A stretch of 64,000 nt of DNA from Domibacillus antri (GCF_001936625.1 NZ_MSDU01000027.1:1-64000); one strand, 5' to 3'. Positions 1-9,067 are shown, counted from the first letter of the stretch. Numbers and translations are program-made. Notes: generated by a model from the sequence alone, not told the origin.

Positions 1-93
1 TGGCCAGAAAAACATTGGCATCCCAGCGTAAGCCAGTGCATGTGCTTTCCCCATAAATCCTCCGCCGATCATTCCTACGTTTAACTTTTTCAT
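1..93 (-). CDS. Gfo/Idh/MocA-family oxidoreductase, N-terminal 31 codons (partial)
   Basis: Only the first 31 codons lie in the window; the gene continues past the left edge. The protein begins MKKLNVGMIGGGFMGKAHA, a Rossmann NAD(P)-binding start (GGGFMG) followed by the KAHA stretch usual in Gfo/Idh/MocA sugar and polyol dehydrogenases. The ATG at 93-91 follows a GGAGGA ribosome binding site at 101-106. The long upstream region carries three identical operators, so the gene is probably induced by a specific sugar. The substrate cannot be read from this fragment. Confidence 0.8.
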   Translation of the reverse strand, partial: MKKLNVGMIGGGFMGKAHALAYAGMPMFFWP

Positions 94-214
94 TATTTTT
101 TCCTCCATTTTTTTTGTTTTTTGTAAGCACGCAATTAGTAAATGATTCCACACAATTACATCATTAAATAGAACTATATACGCAAAAATAAACAGTAAAA
201 GAAATTAAACCCGT

Positions 215-228
215 TGTAATCGATTACA
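215..228. promoter_or_regulatory. Palindromic operator copy 1 (TGTAATCGATTACA)
   Basis: A perfect 14-base inverted repeat with CG at its centre, the shape typical of LacI-family operators. It lies about 120 bases upstream of the leftward oxidoreductase start and recurs twice more in the same gap. The regulator is not in the window. Confidence 0.6.
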
Positions 229-301
229 TATAGATTAAAATTTTTTTTCAAACAATATTAAGATTTAGGATTTTACTATGTACCTTATCCATTCAATATT
301 A

Positions 302-317
302 ATGTAATCGATTACAT
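302..317. promoter_or_regulatory. Palindromic operator copy 2, extended to 16 bases
   Basis: ATGTAATCGATTACAT, the same core as copies 1 and 3 with one extra matching base on each side. Centre-to-centre spacing to copy 1 is about 88 bases and to copy 3 about 150 bases, which would allow looping by a tetrameric repressor. Confidence 0.6.
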
Positions 318-452
318 ACATATCTTTTAAAAAACTTTTTAAAGATGTAATCTATTTAATGAATCACCAAAGGAATTCCCTTTATTACATAAAGATAGGA
401 GCTTAAACCTTACATTTTTCTGTTTACATCAGTATATTGTTTACGAAACAAG

Positions 453-466
453 TGTAATCGATTACA
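453..466. promoter_or_regulatory. Palindromic operator copy 3
   Basis: Third exact TGTAATCGATTACA. It is nearest to nagA (about 160 bases upstream of its start), so whether it also affects nagA is open; the dre-like site is the better candidate for nagA control. Confidence 0.55.
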
Positions 467-554
467 TAAAAAAATACAACCCTTTTTATTTTTTGATTAC
501 TATATGTCGATTATTTTTGTAAAAATGATGATGGTTTCTCAATAATTCCACCTA

Positions 555-570
555 ACTGGTATAGACAACT
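555..570. promoter_or_regulatory. dre-like operator for NagR upstream of nagA
   Basis: ACTGGTATAGACAACT resembles the dre consensus (TGGTCTAGACCA core) bound by GntR-family NagR/YvoA and DasR. It ends 54 bases before the nagA start. The gene for the cognate regulator is the third gene of the same operon, so this would be an autoregulated GlcNAc switch. Match by eye, binding not shown. Confidence 0.65.
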
Positions 571-624
571 AGTCCTATCACCGTTACACTTAGTATAACG
601 AATAAAAAGAAATGAGGGACTGAA

Positions 625-1800
625 ATGAATGAGAATATCATCCAAGGCGGATCTGTTTTTGCTGAACAAAACGTGTATTCACCTGGCTTTGTGCACATAA
701 AAGGCGGGAAAATCGCCGCGTTGGGTCCAATCAGTGAATGTCCTATATCTGAAAACATTCCTTCTATTACAGTACCGGAATCGTATTCAATTTTACCGGG
801 TGCGGTTGACATTCATATTCATGGAGCTGCTGGCGCGGACACAATGGATGCTTCAGAAGAATCACTTTCAAAAATAGCTTCTTTTCTTCCAGGAGAAGGA
901 ACGACCACGTTTTTGGCAACAACAATGACACAGTCAAAAGAAAAGATTGAGCATGCCCTTCAAGCCGCCTCCTCTTTTACAAGCCGCCCTGATCAGGCAT
1001 TCATGGCAGGTGTGCATCTTGAAGGTCCGTTTATTTCAAGAAAACACCCTGGTGCACAGCCGGCTAATGCGATTATCAAACCGGATATATCCTTGTTTAA
1101 ACACTGGAACGAACTGTCAGGCGAAAGAATTCGTCTTGTCACGCTGGCACCTGAAGAAGATAACAGTTTCGAACTTATAGCCTATTTACATAAGCAGCGC
1201 ATTACGGCTTCAGCCGGACATACCGATGCCGTTTATGAACAGCTGAAGCAGGCGGAGCAGACCGGATTGACGCACATCACCCATTTATATAATGGCATGC
1301 GCGGTATGCACCATCGCGAACCAGGCACGGCGGGAGGCGCCTTTCTTCTTGATTCGCTGTATATAGAGATGATCGCGGACGGCATTCATGTTCATCCAGC
1401 TATGGTTCGTCTTGCTTACTGTCAAAAAACCGCCGAACGAACGATTTTAATTACGGATTCCATGCGGGCAAAAGGCCTTCCGGATGGTATATACGATTTA
1501 GGCGGTCAGGCCGTTTCTGTCGTCGGTGGAAAAGCAATGCTCGAAGATGGAACGTTGGCAGGCAGTACGCTGTCGATGCAGGAGGCTATCCGAAACATGA
1601 TGACATACACCGGTTGCGGCGTTCGCGAAATTGTGAAAATGACTGCCGAAAACCCAGCAAAACAGGCAGGGTTATTCGACAGGGTCGGCAGTATTAAAAC
1701 AGGGAAAGATGCGGACATTGTCATTTATGACGATCATATGAAGGTACATATGACAATATGCCGCGGTGTAAAAGCATATGGAAAGGAGCTAAAAAAATGA
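625..1800 (+). CDS. nagA: N-acetylglucosamine-6-phosphate deacetylase
   Basis: Converts GlcNAc-6-phosphate to glucosamine-6-phosphate and acetate in the cytoplasm. The 391-residue length is normal. The metal-binding HIHG sits at residues 64-67, followed by LEGPFI, a HITHLYNGM segment and a TDSMRAKGLPDG segment, all typical of the amidohydrolase-fold NagA family. The stop overlaps the nagB start (ATGA type), and nagR follows, giving a three-gene operon as in B. subtilis nagAB-yvoA. A dre-like site precedes it. In this window it also receives the GlcNAc-6-P made by MurQ. Confidence 0.96.
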   Translation: MNENIIQGGSVFAEQNVYSPGFVHIKGGKIAALGPISECPISENIPSITVPESYSILPGAVDIHIHGAAGADTMDASEESLSKIASFLPGEGTTTFLATTMTQSKEKIEHALQAASSFTSRPDQAFMAGVHLEGPFISRKHPGAQPANAIIKPDISLFKHWNELSGERIRLVTLAPEEDNSFELIAYLHKQRITASAGHTDAVYEQLKQAEQTGLTHITHLYNGMRGMHHREPGTAGGAFLLDSLYIEMIADGIHVHPAMVRLAYCQKTAERTILITDSMRAKGLPDGIYDLGGQAVSVVGGKAMLEDGTLAGSTLSMQEAIRNMMTYTGCGVREIVKMTAENPAKQAGLFDRVGSIKTGKDADIVIYDDHMKVHMTICRGVKAYGKELKK

Positions 1801-2543
1801 AGGTGATCCAAGCCAGCGATTATCAGGAAATGAGTCAAAAAGCAGCGAAATATGTCATTAAAAATGTGCGAAGGCAGCCTGATATTATACTTGGACTGGC
1901 AACCGGCTCCACGCCAAAAGGGCTTTATAAACAGCTTATCGCCGATCACAGCCAAAACGGCACTACATATGAACATGTTTCTTCTATCAACCTGGACGAA
2001 TACATTGGACTGCCGGCACATGATCCAAACAGCTATCATTCGTTTATGGATGAACAGCTTTTCCAGCACATTAATATTCAGCCTCACAATAGGCATCTTC
2101 CAAACGGTGAAACGGACAGAATAGAGCAGGAATGCATGCACTATGAAGCGCTCATTGACGCAAAAGGAATCGATCTCCAAATTCTTGGCATCGGTGAAAA
2201 TGGGCACATCGGCTTTAACGAGCCAGGCACATCCTTTGCGTCACAAACGCATGTCACGACACTTTCAGAGTCGACCCGCCAGGCAAATGCCCGTTTTTTT
2301 GACTCTATTCATTCAGTGCCAAAGCAGGCCATAACAATGGGCATTGCCTCTATTATGAAAAGCCGTAAAATTTTGCTGCTGGCATCCGGGCCGAAAAAAG
2401 CAAATGCGATCCGCCGGCTGCTGGATGGAGACATAAAGGAATCATTTCCCGCATCCATTCTGAATCACCATCCGCATGTCATACTATTAGCAGATAACGA
2501 AGCTCTATCAGCAGCTATTGGAAAGGAAGACAATGATGATTGA
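1797..2543 (+). CDS. nagB: Glucosamine-6-phosphate deaminase
   Basis: Converts glucosamine-6-phosphate to fructose-6-phosphate and ammonia, the exit into glycolysis. The 248 residues carry the LDEYIGL and GIGENGHIGFNEPG motifs of the NagB family; the N-terminal GLATGSTPKGLY is the phosphate-binding loop. The ATG at 1797 has an AAAGGAG ribosome binding site at 1782-1788 and overlaps the nagA stop, which is better supported than the in-frame start at 1758 inside nagA. Its end overlaps nagR. Confidence 0.96.
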   Translation: MKVIQASDYQEMSQKAAKYVIKNVRRQPDIILGLATGSTPKGLYKQLIADHSQNGTTYEHVSSINLDEYIGLPAHDPNSYHSFMDEQLFQHINIQPHNRHLPNGETDRIEQECMHYEALIDAKGIDLQILGIGENGHIGFNEPGTSFASQTHVTTLSESTRQANARFFDSIHSVPKQAITMGIASIMKSRKILLLASGPKKANAIRRLLDGDIKESFPASILNHHPHVILLADNEALSAAIGKEDNDD

Positions 2544-3258
2544 TAAACATTCACCGACGCCGATATATTTTCAATTAGAGCATTCACTTCGCCGGCAAAT
2601 TGAAGACGGTGAACTGCTGCCCGGTGAACTGCTGCCTTCCGAACGTGAATTTGCCGAAAAGCTTGGAATCAGCCGGATGACTGTCCGTCAGGCCATTACC
2701 AACCTTGTGAACGAAGGGTTTTTGTACCGTCAAAAAGGGCGTGGGACATTTGTGTCCGAAAAAAAACTGGAACAGAGATTATCCGGATTGACGAGTTTCA
2801 CGGAAGATATGCGGATGCGTGGTCTAACGCCTGCAAGCAAACTTTTGTCCTTTAAAATTATCCCAGCGGATGTGAAAACAGCGGAGCGGCTGCAAATTCA
2901 AGATTATGCGTCCGTTTATGAAATTATACGTGTGAGGCTGGCTGATGAAGTCCCGATGGCCCTTGAAACAGTATATATGTCGGTGAACCTTGTCAAAGAC
3001 CTCACGGAAAAACTGGTTTCGGCATCGCTTTATACCTATATTGAAAATGAATTATCACTCAGCATCGGCCGCGCAGCTCAATCCATGGAAGCTGTGCTGG
3101 CAACTGAAAATGAAGAAGAACACCTGCTTGTACCAAAGGGTGCGCCGGTTCTGTTCATTGAACGAAATACGTACTTAACTAACGGAACACCACTTGAACA
3201 TGTAAAATCGTTCTATCGAGCTGACCGGTACAAATTGACGGTTGATATTAACCGGTAA
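2536..3258 (+). CDS. nagR: GntR/HutC-family repressor of GlcNAc use
   Basis: An N-terminal winged helix (PSEREFAEKLGISRMTVRQA, about residues 34-53) precedes a UTRA effector domain, as in B. subtilis NagR (YvoA), which binds dre sites and is released by glucosamine-6-P or GlcNAc-6-P. The start MIDKHSPTPIYFQLE matches that family; ATG at 2536 follows AAAGGA at 2522-2527, with an alternative ATG at 2533. It overlaps nagB and is the last gene before a terminator. Confidence 0.92.
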   Translation: MIDKHSPTPIYFQLEHSLRRQIEDGELLPGELLPSEREFAEKLGISRMTVRQAITNLVNEGFLYRQKGRGTFVSEKKLEQRLSGLTSFTEDMRMRGLTPASKLLSFKIIPADVKTAERLQIQDYASVYEIIRVRLADEVPMALETVYMSVNLVKDLTEKLVSASLYTYIENELSLSIGRAAQSMEAVLATENEEEHLLVPKGAPVLFIERNTYLTNGTPLEHVKSFYRADRYKLTVDINR

Positions 3259-3360
3259 TGAAGAAAATTTTTGTTTTTCTTTATGATGGCAAATACAGCA
3301 TAAATGAACATAGTCCGCCCTTTGTCATGCATCCTAAAACGAATCTCTGCAGTCACATAA

Positions 3361-3392
3361 AAACGTGCTTTCCAGATTGAAAGCACGTTTTA
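3361..3392. terminator. Bidirectional terminator between nagR and murR
   Basis: A 13-base perfect stem (AAAACGTGCTTTC, 3361-3373, with 3380-3392) and a six-base loop. It is flanked by A on the left and T on the right, so it can stop both the rightward nag operon and the leftward mur cluster. Confidence 0.85.
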
Positions 3393-3456
3393 CCATTCCT
3401 TCTTTGTTTGAAAGAGGCCTTCAAATAAAGGAAATATAAATATCGATAATGTTCCA

Positions 3457-4338
3457 TTATTTTTTCTTTCTTCGAAAAGAGGAAGATTGTATCGCTTCAA
3501 TCGCTTCACGCGTCGCATCCAAGTAGCCGATCGTTGATTCATATTGCTTCGATGCAACGGACATAAATAAGATATCCAATACATGAAGCTGCGCGAGTCT
3601 TGACGATGTCGCTCCGCTTCGAAAATTCGCTTCTTTTGTTGGAGAAGTATACAATGAAATATCTGCCAAATCTGCCAACGTGGACTGTCCATATCTCGTT
3701 AAGCTAATCGTTTTAACCCCTTTTTTCTTAGCTAATTCGATAATTTTAATAACTTCAATTGTTTCACCGGAAAAAGAAATGCCTACTACCACATCCTCTT
3801 CCTGGTTCGCATTTGCGACAATGGTTGCTCCCATATGAGAGTCGGTAAATGCGGTTGATGATTTATGAATACGTAAAAATTTTTGCTGAGCATCAATTGC
3901 AGGAATAGAGGAGGCACCAACACCGAAAAAGTGAATAGAGCGGCAATTTAATACCGTTTCAACAGCACGCAGCATTTCTTCACTATCAAGAAGCTCTGCT
4001 GTTTCAAGTAATGTCTGAACTGCTAAATCCGTCACTTTATGAATCGTAGCCTCTACAGGCTCATTTGGCTTAATATCGCGAGTCCCAACCTCTTTTTTTC
4101 GCCCAAGATCACCGCTGATTCGTACCTTTAAATCTTGAAACCCTTTTAACTTTAATGATTTACAGAGTCTTGTTACAGCCGCACTGCTCGTCTGACTTTC
4201 TTCTCCGAGTTCAGAAATGGTCATACGAACAACTTTTTCAGGTTTTTGTAGAATAAATTCTGCAATCTTTTGCTCAGAAGGAGGCAGCAGCTCTTTCATT
4301 TCTTCAAGCAAAACTAATGCTCCGCTGGAAATACTCAT
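3457..4338 (-). CDS. murR: RpiR/MurR-family regulator
   Basis: N-terminal HTH_6 domain (SEQKIAEFILQKPEKVVRMT, then TSSAAVTRLCKSLKLKGFQD) and a C-terminal SIS sugar-phosphate domain (FGVGASSIPAIDAQQKFLRI). Close in layout to B. subtilis MurR, whose ligand is a MurNAc-6-P type sugar phosphate. I prefer the ATG at 4338, which has GGAAGGGAA upstream, over one at 4362 with no ribosome binding site. It is the last gene of the mur cluster, 26 bases after namZ. Confidence 0.85.
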   Translation of the reverse strand: MSISSGALVLLEEMKELLPPSEQKIAEFILQKPEKVVRMTISELGEESQTSSAAVTRLCKSLKLKGFQDLKVRISGDLGRKKEVGTRDIKPNEPVEATIHKVTDLAVQTLLETAELLDSEEMLRAVETVLNCRSIHFFGVGASSIPAIDAQQKFLRIHKSSTAFTDSHMGATIVANANQEEDVVVGISFSGETIEVIKIIELAKKKGVKTISLTRYGQSTLADLADISLYTSPTKEANFRSGATSSRLAQLHVLDILFMSVASKQYESTIGYLDATREAIEAIQSSSFRRKKK

Positions 4339-4364
4339 TATTATCCATTCCCTTCCGAACATCG

Positions 4365-5528
4365 TTATTCATACAATAAGTATGGTTTCCGCTTTTCTTC
4401 AAAGATAGAGGCGTCATTGTCTATTTTTTCTAAAAACGCATCGATTTCCCCTCTTTGAATAGCTTTTCTTAGTTTATCGGTTCCGCTGATTAAATCGAAC
4501 ATAAGCTGTCCGAAGTCATCATTTTGAACAAATGTAACGTGGTGTGGATATAAATCGTAAATCGTTTTGATTAAATATATTCCTGTTTTTAATGGTTCTA
4601 GTTTTGCCTCATCTGTTACATGCAGTTGAATCCCTTGACACACTTCATCTTTATATTTTTGATAGGAAGGTGTAAACGATAAAGCACGTGCTTTTACTCC
4701 TGGAATATTATGTTTATTAAATGCATTTTGTAAGGCGATACCTTCAATAAATGGAGCTCCTGCGACTTCGAACGGCTGTGTTGTTCCGCGTCCTTCCGAT
4801 ACATTGATTCCTTCTAACAAACATGTACCCGTATAAAGCAGCATCATATGGTAATTCGTTGTATTCGGTGAAGGCGGAACCCATGGCAGACCTGTCGTTA
4901 AAACGGTTTGATTACGGCTCCACCCTGACATTTTGATGACATTTAACCGGCAATTTATATGAAACTCTTTATTAAAATAGCCTGCCAGCTCTCCTACAGT
5001 CATCCCATGCCGATTAGGAAGAGGGTACAAGCCGACAAATGATTGAAATCCTTCTTCAACAAAATTACCTTCTACTTTTTCACCGCCAATTGGATTTGGC
5101 CGGTCTAACACCACCATTTCTTTTTGACAGGCTGCACATGCTTCCATCATATAAGCCATCGTGTAGATATACGTATAATAACGGCTTCCGATATCCTGTA
5201 AATCAAATAAGACGACATCAAAGGTGTCCATCATTTCGGCAGTAGGCTTCCTCGTAGCTCCATACAAACTGTACACAGGCAGCCCTGTTTCTTTGTGAAC
5301 CATATCGGCCACTTTTTCTCCTTCTTTTGCGGATGCCATGATGCCATGTTCCGGTGAAAATAGAGCAGTGAGATTCATACGGCGGTCTTCGTGAAGCAAT
5401 TGAATGGTGGTCACCAAATCCCGGTTTGTTCCTGTCTGATTCGTAATTAAGCCAATGCGTTTTCCTTCGTAATGCTCCGCATGGAATTCTAAAAACACTT
5501 CAATACCCGGTTTAACATGGTTTTTCAT
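4365..5528 (-). CDS. namZ: Exo-beta-N-acetylmuramidase (DUF1343, NamZ/YbbC family), apparently cytosolic
   Basis: NamZ releases terminal MurNAc from peptidoglycan fragments. The protein shows the family blocks GKRIGLITNQTG, LFSPEHGIMA, PVYSLYGATRKPT, VLDRPNPIGG and SEGRGTTQPFEV. Its 387 residues begin MKNHVKPGIEVFLEF, with no hydrophobic signal peptide, whereas B. subtilis NamZ is secreted. Start overlaps the nagZ stop (ATGA at 5525-5528), so the two glycosidases are translationally coupled. Together they could split GlcNAc-MurNAc units inside the cell. Confidence 0.88.
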   Translation of the reverse strand: MKNHVKPGIEVFLEFHAEHYEGKRIGLITNQTGTNRDLVTTIQLLHEDRRMNLTALFSPEHGIMASAKEGEKVADMVHKETGLPVYSLYGATRKPTAEMMDTFDVVLFDLQDIGSRYYTYIYTMAYMMEACAACQKEMVVLDRPNPIGGEKVEGNFVEEGFQSFVGLYPLPNRHGMTVGELAGYFNKEFHINCRLNVIKMSGWSRNQTVLTTGLPWVPPSPNTTNYHMMLLYTGTCLLEGINVSEGRGTTQPFEVAGAPFIEGIALQNAFNKHNIPGVKARALSFTPSYQKYKDEVCQGIQLHVTDEAKLEPLKTGIYLIKTIYDLYPHHVTFVQNDDFGQLMFDLISGTDKLRKAIQRGEIDAFLEKIDNDASIFEEKRKPYLLYE

Positions 5529-7096
5529 AAAAAGCCCCTTCCTTCAACCGTGACTGGAAGCTTTCCTGATAAAACAGTGCTGCCAGTAAAAGCTTCCGCC
5601 ACCGTTTCGTAGGCGGTTTCAGTAATTTCATATGTGAAAATAACTTGATGAGCACCCAATAAAAATGAAGCATCATATGGGTTTCTCAATACAATCGCAT
5701 CGACTTTTCCATGATAAGCTAATAAAGATTTGATAAGGTGCTGCTGGCTTTCATCCGACGATGCGTTAATCGTCATTACAATGATACGATCAAATTTTTT
5801 GCTTTTTTCTATGACCGCTTGAACGTCAGTCTTCATAATAGGATTTGCCAACTCAATCATGCCGGTTAAAGAATGATGGCTTTTTAAAACTTCTGCAAAA
5901 ATACGTGTTTCAAAGCGGCGGTCTTCTACAAGAGATGCATATTCGTTTTGAGGACAAACCACTAACACCCGCTCTTCTTTTTCAATTTGAACAATGTTGT
6001 GTCCTCCAAACACCGTAATCCCTTTTCGGTAAATATTTTTCATTTTACGCTGGTGTTCTTCCACTTCTTCTTGTTTTAAAAAGGGACCGGTTTCAAAAAA
6101 CGTTTTTTTAGCCATATCTTTAATTCTTATTGCCGACTTCTCTATTTGTTCAATTGATAAATCTCCTTGTTTAAGCGCTTGTACAGCTTGAAGGATAGCT
6201 TGCTTTTGAAGGGAATAAGAGTGGGAAATCATGACAAAATCAACCCCGGCTTTTAGTGCTTCTATAGCACCAGTGACTGTGCCAACCCCATTCTTAATTG
6301 CCTCCATTTCCATACAGTCTGTTGTAATGACACCGTTAAATTGAAGAGTTTCTCTGAGTAAACCTGTTATGATGGCTTTTGATAAAGTAGCAGGACGGTC
6401 TTTATCCGATTCAAGTGCCGGAAAAAAAACATGTGCAGTCATCACGGCGTCTGCTCCCGCTTCAATACAGCGGATAAAAGGAACAAGCTCCACCCTTTGA
6501 AGCCTCTCCATGTCATGTGTAATAACAGGAAGACTTATGTGAGAGTCGACATGTGTGTCTCCATGACCCGGAAAGTGCTTTAAGGTTGTTCGAACACCGC
6601 CAGCCTGCATCCCTTTCATCGATTGTTCCACAAAATCGGCCGTATGGTTTGGATGTTCTCCGAATGATCGGATGCCGATAACCGGGTTATCTGGATTATT
6701 ATTAATGTCAGCTACAGGAGCTAAATTCCAATTCACCCCCAGCGCCCGTAATTCCCTGCCTGTTACAATACCAGCTTCATACGCAAAAGACGGGTTTTGC
6801 GAAGCGCCAAGCAGCATAGAACCCGGTACAATCGTTGTGCCTTCACCCAATCGTCTTACGGCCCCATTTTCTTGATCGGTACAAATCAAAAGAGGATGAT
6901 CGTAGCCTGCCCTTTGAGCTTCGTTTTGTAATTGAGACGTTAGTCTCTTTAATTCAGCCGGCGTTCCAATATTACGTCCAAATAAAATAATACCGCCGAC
7001 ATGAAAGTCATGAATCAACTCTTTTATTTCAGGTGTTACTTCTTTTCCAGCAAAACCAACAATGAACATGCGGCCCACTATTTTTTGATTAACCAT
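5525..7096 (-). CDS. nagZ: Family 3 beta-N-acetylglucosaminidase, apparently cytosolic
   Basis: GH3 enzyme removing GlcNAc from muropeptide saccharides. With the ATG at 7096 (AAGGAGG just upstream) the protein has 523 residues. The N-terminal barrel holds KHFPGHGDTHVDSH at about 173-186, the Asp-His acid/base pair of NagZ enzymes, and the nucleophile Asp at about 260 in TTDCMEM. A second C-terminal domain follows, as in the longer Bacillus NagZ. No signal peptide is visible, unlike secreted B. subtilis NagZ. It overlaps the upstream kinase gene by 8 bases. Confidence 0.92.
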   Translation of the reverse strand: MVNQKIVGRMFIVGFAGKEVTPEIKELIHDFHVGGIILFGRNIGTPAELKRLTSQLQNEAQRAGYDHPLLICTDQENGAVRRLGEGTTIVPGSMLLGASQNPSFAYEAGIVTGRELRALGVNWNLAPVADINNNPDNPVIGIRSFGEHPNHTADFVEQSMKGMQAGGVRTTLKHFPGHGDTHVDSHISLPVITHDMERLQRVELVPFIRCIEAGADAVMTAHVFFPALESDKDRPATLSKAIITGLLRETLQFNGVITTDCMEMEAIKNGVGTVTGAIEALKAGVDFVMISHSYSLQKQAILQAVQALKQGDLSIEQIEKSAIRIKDMAKKTFFETGPFLKQEEVEEHQRKMKNIYRKGITVFGGHNIVQIEKEERVLVVCPQNEYASLVEDRRFETRIFAEVLKSHHSLTGMIELANPIMKTDVQAVIEKSKKFDRIIVMTINASSDESQQHLIKSLLAYHGKVDAIVLRNPYDASFLLGAHQVIFTYEITETAYETVAEAFTGSTVLSGKLPVTVEGRGFL

Positions 7097-8087
7097 GACG
7101 CCCTCCTTGTTCAAATATAGCTGAAGTTGATTGGAAATTTGTCACAAAATCAGGATGCACGGTTTCATGTAAGTCGTGCAAAGCCATAATGACAGAGCCG
7201 CCAGCCGGATCAATGATTGGGAACTGATAGTCAAATGAGTAGCCTAACTTGGTGCTTTGTTCTTTTATTTTTTCTTGCAAATAAAGAGAATGTGTTAGCA
7301 AACCGCCACTTAAAATTACTGTCTGTTCTTTCAAATTGCAAAATAATTTCTTTTGTAAAGCCACCATTGCATCCGTTATGTGACATGCAGCTTCTTCTAA
7401 GATTCGCATTGCGGCATTATCATTTTCATTGGCGGCCTGCACGATAAGAGGAGCTAATCCGGCAATCACCACTTTCGGATTTTCAGATCGATAAATGGCT
7501 GGAATGAGCTGTGTAACTTGTTGGATCGCAAAATGCGACAGAAATAATTTCGTTAACATCGTTGGTTCGCCTCTACCATCATGGGCCTGCATGACAGCGG
7601 ACAACGCTTGAGCTGAAATATGATAGCCACTTCCTTTATCATCGAACAAGTATCCCCAGCCGCCGACACGTTCAAACTGTCCTTTCGTGTTTACTCCATA
7701 TGTTATCGTGCCCGTACCCGCAATTTGCAGCATACCCGGATTCCCCAGCGTACCCGCATAGAGAGCGTTGACCGCATCATTATGTACGCGCATCGTATAT
7801 TTTCCTTGCGTCAGTTCGTTAAAAATGTCATTTAAAAATGACCAGCTTTTATCTTCACCGGCACCCGACATTCCTGCAAAACCATAGGATACTTCATCAT
7901 ATTTATCCGGTGCCTGGCGATAAAGATCCATTAATAAAACACGTAAGGTATTTTTTATATGTTCACAGGAACCGGCACTCAGATTACTTGGTCCCGTAAC
8001 GGAGAGCGCATAAACACATCCCGTTTCATCAGCCAAAATAGCTTTTGTTTTCGTTCCTCCTCCATCAATTCCGATGACATAAGACAT
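7089..8087 (-). CDS. murK: BadF/BadG-family amino-sugar kinase (MurK-like)
   Basis: An ASKHA-fold kinase of 332 residues: phosphate-1 motif IGIDGGGTKTKAILAD at the N terminus, AGTGTITYG and GGWGYLFDDKGSGYHIS in the middle. In Clostridium, MurK of this family phosphorylates both MurNAc and GlcNAc at C6. Its place between murQ and nagZ fits that role and would replace the PTS-type MurP, which is absent here. The ATG at 8087 follows GCGGAGGG; the in-frame start at 8111 lacks a site. Confidence 0.85.
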   Translation of the reverse strand: MSYVIGIDGGGTKTKAILADETGCVYALSVTGPSNLSAGSCEHIKNTLRVLLMDLYRQAPDKYDEVSYGFAGMSGAGEDKSWSFLNDIFNELTQGKYTMRVHNDAVNALYAGTLGNPGMLQIAGTGTITYGVNTKGQFERVGGWGYLFDDKGSGYHISAQALSAVMQAHDGRGEPTMLTKLFLSHFAIQQVTQLIPAIYRSENPKVVIAGLAPLIVQAANENDNAAMRILEEAACHITDAMVALQKKLFCNLKEQTVILSGGLLTHSLYLQEKIKEQSTKLGYSFDYQFPIIDPAGGSVIMALHDLHETVHPDFVTNFQSTSAIFEQGGRHG

Positions 8088-8111
8088 GGTTTCCCTCCGC
8101 TCTAAATACAT

Positions 8112-8156
8112 AAAAGCCAGACAGTTCTTGCGAATGCAAGAATATATCTGGCTTTT
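8112..8156 (-). terminator. Hairpin between murQ and murK, possible partial terminator
   Basis: AAAAGCCAGA pairs with TCTGGCTTTT around an inner stem (TTCTTGC/GCAAGAA). It begins right after the murQ stop and reads into TTTTA on the minus strand. Being inside the cluster, it probably lowers rather than ends downstream expression, or protects the upstream message. Confidence 0.6.
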
Positions 8157-8158
8157 TA

Positions 8159-9067
8159 TTACTCATGATTTAACGCTTGCCGCACGAAGCCATCAGAAGA
8201 CGCCAGCTTTCGTTCTGCTTCTTCACACGAAATATTTAAATGGTGCATGATAATGGCTGTTTTCACTTTAAAATTCGCTTGTTCCAGCAGAGTTTCTGCT
8301 TCTTCCAAGCTTATATGTGTAATGGTGGACAGCATTTTCTTCGCTCGCTCTTTCAGCTTATAATTGCTCACATTTACATCAATCATCAAATTTTCATAGA
8401 CTTTGCCAAGCTGAATCATAGCAGCTGTTGAAATCATATTAACAATCATCTTTTGAGCCGTTGCTGCTTTTAAGCGCGTTGAACCTGTCAAAACTTCTGG
8501 TCCTGTCACAGCCTCAATGGCAATTTCAGCGCATTGACTGATCCCCGCTTGCGCATTGTTTGAAATCGCGATCGTCCCTGCTCCTACTTCTTTAGCGTAA
8601 AGAAGACCACCTTTTACGTATGGTGTCCGACCGCTTGCTGCGATTCCAACGACTGTATCATTCGGCCCGATCCCCATCTTTTTCAAATCTTCGGCACCTT
8701 CAAAATCACGATCTTCGGCACCTTCTACAGCTCTTTTAATAGCCCCTTCACCGCCTGCAATTACAGCTTGAACAAATGATGGAGATGTACTGAAGGTAGG
8801 CGGACATTCTACCGCATCCATTATGCCGATTCGACCTGACGTTCCGGCACCAATATAAATAAGTCGTCCTCCGTTTTTCATTCCTTTTACAGCTAATTCC
8901 ACGGCCTTCGCAATCGAATCAAGCACTTTCTGAACAGCTTGAGCGACTGTCTGGTCTTCCTGATTCATTAAACGGACAATTTCATCTGTCGTTAACTGAT
9001 CAAGATTCATCGACTGCGTATTTCTTCGTTCTGTCTGCAATTCTGAGATCACTTGATTGAACACCAC
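8159..9067 (-). CDS. murQ: N-acetylmuramic acid 6-phosphate etherase
   Basis: Cleaves the lactyl ether of MurNAc-6-P to GlcNAc-6-P and D-lactate. The SIS domain shows GAGTSGRIGIMDAVECPP and TGSTRLKAATAQKMIVNM, with DVNVSNYKLKERA near the C terminus, all typical of MurQ. 302 residues, normal. The start is a GTG at 9067 (a second GTG follows) with AAAGGAG at 9077-9083. The product feeds NagA and NagB encoded at 0.6-2.5 kb. Confidence 0.95.
   Translation of the reverse strand: MVFNQVISELQTERRNTQSMNLDQLTTDEIVRLMNQEDQTVAQAVQKVLDSIAKAVELAVKGMKNGGRLIYIGAGTSGRIGIMDAVECPPTFSTSPSFVQAVIAGGEGAIKRAVEGAEDRDFEGAEDLKKMGIGPNDTVVGIAASGRTPYVKGGLLYAKEVGAGTIAISNNAQAGISQCAEIAIEAVTGPEVLTGSTRLKAATAQKMIVNMISTAAMIQLGKVYENLMIDVNVSNYKLKERAKKMLSTITHISLEEAETLLEQANFKVKTAIIMHHLNISCEEAERKLASSDGFVRQALNHE

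Larger units (their letters stand above)
94..624. promoter_or_regulatory. 531-base control region between the oxidoreductase gene and nagA
   Basis: This AT-rich gap separates divergent genes. It holds three palindromic operators and, close to nagA, one dre-like site, each listed separately. A degenerate further copy (TGTAATCTATTTAA) lies at about 346-359. I see no open reading frame with a credible ribosome binding site here. Confidence 0.6.

Noticed and set aside
1734-2207. 157-codon leftward frame
   Set aside because: Antisense to nagA/nagB, which are certain; no ribosome binding site.
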